Below are positions 54,522 through 64,000 of a stretch of DNA of 64,000 bases, piece by piece (within the stretch, counting starts at the first letter, position 1; every line of letters starts with the position of its first letter). The stretch is from Kingdonia uniflora (lineage: Eukaryota > Streptophyta > Magnoliopsida > Ranunculales > Circaeasteraceae), in the NCBI GenBank assembly GCA_014058105.1, contig JACGCM010002752.1, positions 992,001-1,056,000 on the forward strand, in the 5' to 3' direction. The notes under the pieces are model-generated. The model saw nothing but the letters and a program-made list of their open reading frames with translations. It did not search any database and was not told the DNA's origin. A program made the position numbers and the translations under genes.

Positions 54522-57180
54522 AAATTCTTGCATGCCTGCTGGGAGTCGTAGATCGGCTGACAGGAGCGGATGCAAGGCATGTATGGATGTCAATTGGCAG
54601 GGTGATATTAAGCACCATGAGCTGGTATCTCTCGCTAATAGAAACCTAATGAGGGTGAACCGTTTCTTTCCAGATGCAGCAAAAAACCTTAATCTAAAGT
54701 TTGATTTACACAACATATCAGTTTCTAAGGTGGTTGCTCTTTTTCTCGAGCAGACTTTTGACAAGCGGAAGCGTTTCAACCACAAATGGGACGTCAACAA
54801 TAAAACCTCTATGAGGGGGGATTCCCACGGTGTGCTCGATTACTTCAAGATGAAGCAAGTAGATAACACTATGTTTTATTATGATATCCAGTTTGACGAT
54901 GAGGATAGGGTGGTAAATTTCTTTTAGATAGATGTGCGTTCACGATTGGCTTATAAGCAGTTCAGATAGGTTGTGACATTTGACACAACATACTTGACGA
55001 GTCTGTATAGTATGTTATTTGTACCGTTCAGTAGGGAGAACAATCACTGCCAGACTATATAGTTTGGTTGTGCTCTTCTTCAAAATGAGACTGAGTAAAC
55101 TTTTGCATAGTTTTTTCGTACTTGGCTAAATACAGTGGGAAATAAACACCCAAAGGCAATCATAACCAACCAAGACCTTGGAATGGGGGTTGTGATCCCA
55201 AAGGTTTGTTTTGCCGCACTATGAAAGTGATGTGTAAAGTGGGCAATATGACATAACAAAAATGATTAATTTCTATTAGTTATGTTTCAGAAATGTGTGG
55301 TTTTCGAAACAAGTACTAACGAAAGCTAGACTAGTTTTGGAATTCTATCACGAATTTTATATTTTTTGTTAGTATATTAGCCCATTCTCACTGATAAATT
55401 ATTGAATATGTTTATTGTAATTTCTTGATGTTAACAAATCTTTCCGAATACGAGGCATCGGCTATGTATATGACACATTAAGCACAAGTTTACAGAGAAG
55501 ATCAACCATGTGTTTAAGGAAGGCTCCATGTTCAAGAGAGACCTCAACTACACAATCCATAACACATACACCCCTGAGGAATTCAAAACTAAGTGACAGG
55601 CTCTAATGCTGAAGCACAATCTTCAAAGCAACCTATGGTTGCACGGACTTTATGACATTAGGGCCCGTTGGCTCCCATTGTGGAACAATGATTTGTTTTA
55701 GGCGGGAATGACGACTACCGGGCGTAGTTAAAGTGCGAATCACTTCTTTAGCAAGTGGCTGACGATGAAGACAACTTTTTTTAGGTTCGTTAAAAGGTAC
55801 GAGAGGGTTCTAGAGGATATGATACAGAGGGAATGGAGTGAAGATTTCATATCAAAGCACAAATACCGCCAGCTATCCCCAAACAACATGCTTCTCTTTG
55901 ATGCAGCGTGGTCGTACACGCATAACATGTATGACGTGGTAGAGATAGAATTTGGTCAAATTATTCACTTTATCAACGAAGTTCATAGCGTTGAGGGCAT
56001 AGTTTACATAGTTTTGATCAGTTCGGTTAACCGACCGAGGGAGGCATTCAAAGTAAGTTTTAACACTGACTCTAAAGTTTGCTCTTGCGGCTGCAAATTA
56101 ATGGAGTTCCTTGGTGTCCCCTACAATCACTTGATGAAGGTATTTGAGTACTTCAATGTGAAAACAATCCTCGTACATTTCTTTCTCCCACGGTGGAAAA
56201 TTGGGGCAAACAAGCGTCCAATAACGGAGGGTGGTTCTTTGTCGGAGACCTCTAAAGTGTCCCTTCGGAACTATTACCTTTCATTAAAAGTTTTAAAGTT
56301 GTTCGGTGATGCATCCAAGGATGAGAAGGCGTTTATGTTTGCCTTGAACAAACTGTAGGAAATAGATACGTACTTGAAGATCAATTTTCCTCAGTCACAG
56401 ATCCTCGTAGACACGACAAATGGTAAGTCCAGCTGGATGATAAAAAATCTCATACTGGACCCTCACATGTCAAATACGAAGGGTCGTAATAAAGATGACC
56501 ACCAGCGGAAGACGATAAGGCTGAATGGGGTACTAGAGAGGCAACAACATGAACATAAAAGACTCTGCAAAGGATGTCAATCCTTGCAGTAACATGATAA
56601 ACGAACCTGCCTCGTAGTCTAGGGTGAAGATAATGATGGTAAGTCGTATGTATATTTCATAAAATACTTGTAACTTCCTTAACCACTACTAATGAAAGCT
56701 TTGCATTTCGATAGGAGTTGGTATCAGAAAAAATATAATCCGTCACAAACACATCTGATGTTAAATTATTTTTTAAGAACTGACATCTTATGTTTTCGGC
56801 GGCAGGTTAGGACGATAATTTTGATATTCAAGAGGAGTTCTCAGACAAAAATAGTGATGATTCTGATTCATCCAATGGTACTCTGTCACCCCTAGTGTTG
56901 GTAGAAGACCCTAAACCAGTACCGTCTTTTGATTCGTTGCGTCTTACTCGTTAAAGCTAATAGGGCAGAGTTAAACAAGAAGAAGTGAAGAAGAAGCCTC
57001 CAACGAAATTGGTTCCTACGCCAATTGAGCAACATTCGGAGAAACAACCACGACTATATGACAGATGGAACACATATCAATTGTACGACAAGCGCACATA
57101 CCCCGTGTACAATAAAAAGTTAGAAAACCTAAATCGGTGCTAGAAGATATGGTTGAAGATGAGGAAGATGAATGAGAGAG
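54522..57180 (+). pseudogene. FAR1/FHY3-type transposase gene, truncated and broken
   Basis: The start is missing at the LTR junction; the first recognisable part is the end of the FAR1 DNA-binding domain (SGCKACMDVNWQGDIKHHELVS, 54575-54640). Next are HKWDVNNKTSMRGDSHGVLDYF and MFYYDIQFDDEDRVVNFF, then the MULE transposase core: VVTFDTTYLTSLYSM (catalytic Asp), NNHCQTI-FGCALLQ and PKAIITNQDLGMGVVIPK (second Asp). An interruption at about 55205-55440 precedes the conserved RH-LCMWH-like region. Frame 55765-56358 has KHKYRQLSP and the SWIM zinc finger VCSCGCKLMEFLGVPYNHL, in which the usual C-x-H ends Y-N-H, one ligand short. FAR1 proteins are domesticated or active Mutator transposases. In-frame stops (54928, 54967, 55062, 55096) show this copy is dead. 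Confidence 0.82.
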
Positions 57181-57239
57181 ACGGTTATGAAGACGAGGAA
57201 GATGAGAGTTGATTTTTTTTTTGTTTAAAGCAATTTTGG

Positions 57240-57830
57240 GGCTCACGAGCGATAGTATATAACATTGTATTCGATGTTTTAAGGGTATCTTGTTCTTTAA
57301 TATTTCATTGAGTTATAGTTGTTTACATATTCCTATCCTTCCCTTACTTATTAAATTGTAGTATTGAACTTCTTCAAATTGTCTCCTATCACCAGTACAT
57401 GTAATTTAAAAAAATTATATTAGATTCATGGAAATTGTCATTTTGTAACAAAAAAAATTCAATTTTGGTAGTTAAGTAGTAACGTAACATGAAATTCTGA
57501 AACTTTGGTAATGAAATTACATATTTTTCGCTAGATGTATTTGTGAAAAATGGGATTTCTAAAACTGGGTGAAATAGAGCTGTAATAAATTGTGAATTTG
57601 TTTAAAATAAACAATAACAAATATTACTTTTGTGCAAATATCTATTCTATCCACAAGTTAAAATTTACAACTTATAATTTATTTTTAGGGATGACATCCA
57701 CTATGAGAGGAATAAAAGATAATAGATCAAAAATTTTGAATCCACGATACGAGGGATCCAAAAAATTTAGCCCAAGCTATGCAAGGGCTACAAAGTACTA
57801 CATAAGCATGTCACACCTTCGGTAAGATGT
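57240..57830. other. Intergenic region between convergent MULE B genes
   Basis: Very AT-rich, with several TAACGAAA/TTTCGTTA-type words as in MULE A. No gene seen. Confidence 0.45.
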
Positions 57831-60310
57831 ATCCACCCCAAATTTTACCACGAGCTTCTTAAAAGCATCCATTTTTGTTTTCCAATTCGGCGGCCATGGA
57901 CGCGTAATGAAGTCTTCACTCAACCTCAATTTGGGGTGATATTTTCATAGTTCTGAAATGGGGGGCATGGGGGCACCGTTCTTAGGGAACAAATGAACAA
58001 ACTGTTCCTTGTCATCCCTCTTTCCCCTTACACAAATACACAAGTGTGATTCTTTTCTAGCCAAAATGTTGTTCCATTATTATTGATTTTCTTGTTCAGG
58101 GCCATCAAGAGAGAGGGGTAAAGTCATACCCATGGTGGGTGATATGAAGACAACCACCCACTCACGGTGGGTAGCTACCAAGTGGCCTAGATGGAGCCAC
58201 TCTTCGCTTTGACGCTCATTGGATAGGTTTAACATACACTTTTGATACTTATGTATCCCATGATTAAGTAGAGCCCCTTGTCGATTTGCCATTTGGCAAA
58301 ACAATCTTTGCTAGAAAGGTGTAAACTTGAACAACTACTACTCATAACGCGCTGTTACCATTCTCATGTTGCATAAGTTGTAAGAAGCCTTTCTAGATGT
58401 TGCTGAAATGGTTTGAATTCTTTACTTTTTGCGATCATCTTCGCTAATACTTTGGGTTCTACCTTCGATACCTTGTTCACCAACATTGACCTGATCTCAA
58501 AATGCACTACCATGATTTCTTCAAAAAACTTCCTCGGTGGGCCCTCTTTTTTTAGCAAAAGGTAAGATTTTATAGATGAAGAAAGATTACAACAAGGGGG
58601 AGGCAAAGCCAAGCCCAGAGGAACCTAAAAATTAATTAAGTAAATCTAAAGTAGCATACATTTGGTTCTTCTATCTTTGTTAAGAAGTGAGGTCTTCCGA
58701 GGAAAGTTTCCAAGTTTCCAACCGGGAGAGAAACCCCCCTCTTGGCGGCTTGATAAGCCGAGAAGTTGGCCCTCTGGAAAGTTTCCAAGTTTCCTCGGTG
58801 GGCTCTCTGGTAGGCACAACATTAGTTATGTTAGAAGCTTGTCCTTGTCTCCCGTCAATGGTGCCATTATGCTCTTGGGTTTATGCTGGTTCAACAACTT
58901 CATGATTTTGTTATGTAATAACTCTTACATGAAGAAGCTGTAAAAGAAGAACACAATCACGCCCTGACCAGACCTAAAGTAGCAAAAATAAAATTTTTTG
59001 GTAGTAGTTGTCTCGAAAGTTCCTAATTTCGGTACAACAAGAGATTGTATCGAAAATGTCTTTTTTTTACAAGCTATGTTTCAGAAAACGAACATTCAGA
59101 TACATATACCTGCAAATAAAGATGTGATTTTCGAAACATCTATACCAGATCTGCTTATGATGGGTTCAGAAGGGTGGATACTTACTCATTCATCGAGTAT
59201 AAATTCTACTTCTTTCAACCTTTTCTTATACATAAGTTTGCGGGTGTTCTGAAAAGTTAAAATCATAAGTCGAAAAAGCAATATTAGGTAACCCTGCCGT
59301 AGCAAAACAACCTAATACTTTGGTTACTGTTATGATCACTCACATTTAGGTTTTTGCTCTCCGCTAATGTCTTCATTGTGTTATGAAGACTCTCAATCTT
59401 AACCAAAATAAGAAAAGAATGAGTCAATAGTGTAAATGGGGGAGAAAGACCTGGAATGAATTAATGTAAAAGGGGATTACCTGGTGATCCTTGTAATTTA
59501 ATTATAGTTCCATTGTGGCTAACTTCGATTTAAGAACTGCAATATCTTGCGCTAAATCCCTACATTGGGTGTTCTACACAATAGTTATACATAAATGTAA
59601 TTATCCTTAAAACCCAATGAAATAAATGTAGTATACAACCTCTTTTAAAATACTGACATCAACAATTTAAGATTTACTCATGAGAATACCCGTACCAATA
59701 ATGCAATCGTTGGTTGGATCGCAAGACTTCCTAGACTCCCCCATAGCCTCCTTATCAGCCAATTGTCGTTTCTGTTTAATTACTTCCAGTTTCAACTCAT
59801 CCATCTTTGACTACTTCATTGCTCACCATCGCCTCCGTATGAACTTTCTCCTTAGTCCCCGGTCCCAAGTTTCAAAGCTTTTCCTTTAGGGCTTCCCTCT
59901 CCCCTTGTCCCGTACTAAGTTCCTTCTCAGGTTCCCCATGATTTTTATAAGCATCTCCAAGGCCACCTCGAGGTTGGTATCCGCTTGTCTAGTTTCATCC
60001 AGCTTGATTACCTACTGCATCAGGTCATCGCATTCCCTCTCCTATAGAACAAAGTTGACTTGATGTGAGGTTATCGTACATATCCCTATCAAAAATATGA
60101 AAACCATGAAACAATACGACCTAGAAGAATGAATATTTAAGACCCTTATATTTTCCCCCCATCTCTCTTAAAATATGGATTTCCTTCAGTTAAACTTTAC
60201 CCTCACAGATCGTGATAGAAAGATCTACTGTGGCCTTACTTGCCTGAAGTATTACTAATTCCTCTTCCAACTGATTCTTTATCTGAATCAAACAATCACA
60301 TTCCCTCTCC
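57831..60310 (-). pseudogene. Minus-strand coding remnants of MULE B (3' part of PMD-type gene)
   Basis: The minus strand has pieces with coding character. ERECDCLIQIKNQLEEELVIL (about 60248-60310) is homologous to the MULE A exon at 21228. A shorter ERECDDLMQ exon-like copy lies near 60015-60045. Frames 58364-58546, 58080-58304 (HLGHLVATHREWVVVFISP) and 57831-57925 (ITRPWPPNWKTKMDAFKKL) are not assigned to a family. The order suggests these are distal exons of the same long PMD/coiled-coil gene whose PMD lies in MULE A. No intact frame spans them. Confidence 0.4.
58548..58790 (-). mobile_element. LINE 3' tail or retroposed fragment with 18-bp target duplication
   Basis: A near-perfect 18-bp direct repeat, TTCCTCGGTGGGCYCTCT, flanks it (58530-58547 and 58791-58808, one C/T mismatch). 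On the minus strand the insert ends CCCCCTTGTTGTAATCTTTC, then ATCTATAAAATCTTACCTTT, then TGC and a short poly-A, the form of plant LINE 3' ends. It is strongly 5'-truncated. The inner 90 bases contain GGAAAGTTTCCAAGTTTCC twice. Confidence 0.75.
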
Positions 60311-60585
60311 TACGTAACAAAACTTAAATCATTTTAACTTAGTATATTGAAGACATATAATATAATCTATGGTTGTGTTACAGAAAAATCATATTCCAAA
60401 ACAAATTAACGAAATTTTTTATTTCTGTTTCAGGTAACAAAATTTTAGAATTTTTTTAAAGTTGTTTCGAAATGTTAACCTTTTTGTTACTTCTTACACT
60501 GTTTCGTTGACAAAAAGAAAAACAAAAAAAGGAGGAACCCCAATATAAAAAACTGGCCTTTTCCTTAAATTTCTCAACTCTTCTC
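60075..60585. repeat. Block shared with MULE A (21046-21545)
   Basis: Both start ATCAAAAATAT, continue with ACCTAGAAGAATGAA, CTTACTTACCTGAAG/CTTACTTGCCTGAAG, AATCAAACAATCACATT, CTCTCCTACGTAAC, and end at CTCAACTCTTCT. It is the strongest evidence that the two Mutator-like pieces are one family. Confidence 0.85.
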
Positions 60586-60611
60586 TCCCTCATAAATTAT
60601 TTACAATTTCA

Positions 60612-60784
60612 GAGAAAGAAAAAAGTTGTGTCAATCTTATTTCTAAAGAGAGGAGACGTTTGAGCGCTGAGTATGATTTGAAGAAGAAATATTCATCAGG
60701 TGATAGAAAACTGTCTGAGAAGCGACGGGAGCGTTCATTCTTGAAAAGACGTCCGGGTAAAGTAGGATTTCTGTTCATGTACAG
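60612..60784 (+). CDS. Lys/Arg-rich exon-like frame, third element
   Basis: About 57 open codons, strongly basic (ISKERRRLSAEYDLKKK, KLSEKRRERSFLKRRPGK), ending at an AG|GTTAGT donor-like site. I do not recognise it. It may be an upstream exon of the antisense gene or spurious. Confidence 0.25.
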
Positions 60785-61298
60785 GTTAGTAATATAAAGC
60801 TTTGTCCGGTTGATTTGTTTAGTAATCTGGACGATATTTGTAGTAATCTGTTTGATATGTATAGTAATTTGTTTGATATGTGTATCTTATAATGTAGGAG
60901 TTCTGGGATGTTTGAATAAAAATGGAGGATATGAGTTTAGGTATATGAATAAATTGTTAGAGGGAGAAAATATGTATTTGGAGAAGAAGGGGGAAATTTG
61001 AAATGATTGAATTTTGCTTTTTGTTTTAGGAATTTGTAAAATAGGCGTGTTGACTGGGTAGAAGGTGGGTTTGGTTTGTCTGCATATAATGTAGAGAAAA
61101 TGACAAAAAATATATTTTTGTATATTGTAGGTTTGATATGTAGTCTAAACCTAGTATTCCCACCAGTAAATTGGTAGTATCGTCCAGTTCTGAGGAAACA
61201 TCATCGTCAGGGTGGGGGGACGAGTATAGTGTGATGGAGGAAACTATAAATAGTGTAGAGAGAAGCATAGAGGGTGGGAGCCCAGAAAGGTTAAGGAG

Positions 61299-63885
61299 GT
61301 GATAGAAAAAGAGGATAGATCAGAGAACGAGAAAGTCCTTGTGATATATCCAGAGGGGGTAGATGTTGGGAAAGAATACTTAAAATTTAAAAGGAAATTG
61401 CAGGGAGAATGGGGAGATTATGTGGGGGAGCAAGGTTTATGGTTCAGGGCCTATATCCCCGGTAAAAGGGAGGAGGCTGTATATTATCAAGTCCCATGCT
61501 TGGCGAAGTGGAAGAAGGATAGAGTGATTGGTGAGGGGGTTAATATCTCATATTATAATGGTCTCGGGCTATCAGGCCTGAGGAATGGGTCTTTGTGTTT
61601 TTTGAATCAAGTCATATATGGCCTTAGAATTCCTCTAACCTTCTTTTAGAAAGGGGTTATGAATGTCTTATAGTGTTGCCCTGCCTAGTTAAATAGGAAT
61701 ATTTATGAAATTATATGGCTATGCGTGGTACTGAATGAAAAATGGAGGAAAAATGGACTACAAAGCAGTTTAAAGCTGAAGATGTGATGAAATTTTATAA
61801 ATAGAAATATGTCGAAGGTCGAAGTAGCGGTTACCTGTATAGTGAATCAACTAGGCCAAAAAGCTTTAATTTCGAATCTGCGGGTAGACCATGGAATGAC
61901 CACCTTGTGTAGGTAGATGGTAACTGTATGCAGGTTCTAGATGAACCGGCGTTCTAACTGAACCATAGATATTATAATCCGAGTAAGTAATATAATAAAC
62001 TATAACTTGTCTTCGATCTGCTACTTAATGTTGTGTTCCTTGTTTTGGCAGAATCTAAGCCTTAATCTTCGCCGGACAAGACCAGCCTATTCAACTGTGA
62101 TGCTCAAGATCCAGGTGAGCTAAAACATGTATTCAGTAAGTTGGGTATCCGTAGAGATAAAAGGGTAGATTATGCAGTTCCCAAAGTTTAGCGAGCTCAG
62201 AAGAAATAAGCTATGGTCGAGGAAAAAACTGTCTTGACTGTTGCTGATGTTCTTAGTATTCTACCTCCTGTATCTCAGAGCACCAAACGGAATGCTCGGT
62301 GCCCGTGAGGCCAGTTCGGCAGAGTACTTCTGTCACCGGGGTGGCGGCTACGGTACAAGAGATCGCAAAGTCTATTTCTAGCGATGTTGTTGAGAAACTT
62401 GAGGTGAGTGCGGTTGCTCCTACTGAGGTCGAGAAGGCCTCGCTGAAAAGTAAAAGGCATGAGAAAGAGGGTAGTTCTTAAATTAATCCTCATGCCACAA
62501 CTAAGATGGCAAAGCTGGAGCTAAAATACTGCTTGATGGCTATGACAGATCCAGAACAACTCGATGCGGAGTATTACAAACATACTTTTGCGGTACTTTT
62601 TTTAAAATTATTTTTTATATTCAGACTGAAAACTATTTTGCTGACTTTGAATCTGTATGTTTGTACTGGCAACTATTAATACTACTGAAGGGGGCGAAAA
62701 AGTATTTAGAAAAGAGGAACCAGGAGTTTGGGGCTCTTACAGCGAAGTTCAATGTTCAATCTGCTCGCATGAAGGAGTTCGAAGATCAATCTGCTCGTGT
62801 AAAAGAGCTCGAAGCTGAGCTCAAGCTAGGGAAGGAGAACATAGTTGAAGAGGCCAAAACGACTGTAAAGCTCGCAGAAAAACATTCAGGTCAGGTAGAG
62901 CATGATGATGTGATGTCAAAATTGGTGGAGGCCCTTAAAGTGGAATGAAATCACTTCATCCAATCCTATTATGATTTTGGATTGAGTCCAACTGATATGG
63001 AGCTAGGCCGGGTCGGAAGGTACAAAGAAATTGAGTTCCCTTCAAAGGTTCTAGAGGCAGTGATGGCAGACGTTGGTGTTTCTCTTGAGAAGATGTTAGA
63101 GTATCCATATAAAAGTGCCGAACCAGTCCGAGTAGATGAAAAAACATTGGATCCTTCTTCTAAACATATTGGTCCGTGTCAGCTGGTTGGGCAAACATTG
63201 GATCCTCTATTTGAGGTAGAAACCAGTAAGAATCTCTAAACCTTATGTGGTATTCTATTTTAGTTTTGATTTAGTTTGTTTGATATCAAAGTGATAGTAC
63301 TCTGTATTTGTTAAAGTTGAAGTGATGATTTGAAATATGTTTGTTTTAGATGTCTTTAGTATAACAAAATATTTATACTTTGTGTAGGAGATAGAGCGAC
63401 TGAGAAAAACAAACTCTGAGCTGGAAATGTTGCTGAGTAGAGTAAGGGATTTTGTGGCTCGTATTCAACATGTACTTAATAAAACTGAATATAAGAGAAG
63501 GAAATTTAAGTTGAATTTAAAGAAAACTTTTAAAGAGATATATGATCATCAATGTAGATTTTTTAAGATAAAAATATAAAGGGATGAGGTGTTAAGGAAG
63601 GAAGAGGAAAGGGGGTTATTAGTTCAAAAACCAGAAAAGTTGATCTTTTATAATGACTTGAGTGATAAGGCTAGGTGTCAAAGTATGTTAATAGCTCTGA
63701 TATTGTATTTTGAGGTCGAAGTAGATAGTGAACGAGGGTTAAAAGAAGCTTATGTAAAGCTTTTGAAGACGAGAGACATAGTTCTGGACCCAGTTCGAGT
63801 TATGTTTTTAGCTCCAGAAGTACATAATCATCATAGTTTAGATGTGAGAAAGTGTTCTGCTAGAGCTGGTATGCCTATTATTTGA
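61299..63885 (+). pseudogene. Spliced antisense gene (PF04195-like plus coiled coil), third element
   Basis: The frame 61299-61649 contains LKFKRKLQGEWGDYVGEQGLWF, then LCFLNQVIYGLRIPLTFF. After a stop it continues NRNIYEIIWLCVVLNEKW, FKAEDVMKFY, SFNFESAGRPWNDHLV and DGNCMQVLDEPAF. These align in order with blocks of elements 1 and 2, such as YGLSLPLSNL and GRMWNDNAIWVKGDC. An intron with donor GAGTAAGT and acceptor TTTGGCAG (61983-62051) is at the same place. Downstream come LGIRRDKRVDY, coiled-coil frames 62661-62948 and 62982-63239, then SMLIALILYFEVEVDSE at 63690, matching the C-terminal block of the other copies. Stops exclude an intact protein. Confidence 0.6.
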
Positions 63886-64000
63886 GGTGATATAAAATTT
63901 TTATCTGATGCATTTGGCTTTATGTAGGATCAGAGGGCTATGAGAATTGTATTTTTTAGGATAAGGAAAGAACAAATAGAGGTTTAAAAACGATTAGAGG

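Larger units (their letters stand above)
54522..60585 (+). mobile_element. Mutator-like element B, internal part
   Basis: Contains a plus-strand FAR1-type transposase pseudogene (54522-57180) and, convergent to it, minus-strand sequence that ends in the block shared with MULE A. Its left end is probably 26291-26880, separated by the two Tat elements. Its right end is cut at about 60585 where a third Tat-type sequence starts. A LINE tail has inserted at 58548-58790. Confidence 0.55.
60586..64000 (+). mobile_element. Third Tat-type element, antisense gene region (partial)
   Basis: The plus-strand gene here has the same layout as the antisense genes of elements 1 and 2 but is much more diverged. 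Its LTR and first 3 kb are missing on the left, where it abuts MULE B, and it runs off the window on the right. Gag-pol, if present, would lie beyond 64000. Confidence 0.6.

Noticed and set aside
54514..57180. FAR1/FHY3 as an active host light-signalling gene
   Set aside because: It has several in-frame stops, lacks its N-terminus, and lies between truncated transposons.
1..64000. CRISPR arrays, rRNA, tRNA genes
   Set aside because: No regularly spaced repeats and no cloverleaf with A and B boxes; the only tRNA-related sequences are retrotransposon primer-binding sites.

Overview
The window is nuclear DNA of a flowering plant, most likely a eudicot. One host gene has short exons with GT-AG introns, and almost everything else is decayed plant transposable elements: Ty1/copia, Ty3/gypsy chromovirus and Tat lineage, Mutator-like DNA transposons, and a LINE tail. 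There are no bacterial operons, tRNA, rRNA or CRISPR.

0.9-14.8 kb: a minus-strand sugar transporter gene of the ERD6-like family. Eleven exons (14709 down to 6916) can be joined in frame and give about 318 N-terminal residues. A 4.57-kb chromodomain-type Ty3/gypsy element (7016-11588, target duplication ATAAT) sits in intron 10, only 15 bases from the next exon. Where the C-terminal exons should lie there is instead a possible solo LTR (about 5973-6309) and a copia element lacking its 5' LTR (903-5690).

15.7-26.3 kb: a stop-ridden Tat-lineage gypsy element on the plus strand (LTR, primer site, gag, protease, RT, two RNase H domains). It is cut inside integrase at about 21045, where the right half of a Mutator-like element (MULE A) begins. 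MULE A carries a minus-strand gene with a plant mobile domain (PMD) and a coiled-coil tail. It ends at 26280 in a long terminal inverted repeat that meets a second, oppositely oriented terminus across a 10-bp spacer.

26.3-60.6 kb: read as one second Mutator-like element (MULE B), split by two adjacent Tat elements (26881-40660 and 40694-54521, each about 13.8 kb, minus strand). MULE B resumes at 54522 in the middle of a FAR1-type transposase gene (plus strand), followed by convergent minus-strand sequence that shares a 0.5-kb block with MULE A. Each Tat element has gag-protease-RT-RNase H-aRNase H-integrase on the minus strand, then a roughly 7-kb block before the 3' LTR. On the opposite strand this block carries an intron-containing reading frame with a 'putative gypsy-type transposon' (PF04195-like) domain, a coiled-coil tail and its own TATA box.

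60.6-64 kb: part of a third, more distant Tat-type antisense gene, fused to the truncated end of MULE B. The most unusual content is this antisense, spliced gene, seen in three copies with matching intron positions, together with the mosaic PMD/FAR1 Mutator element.
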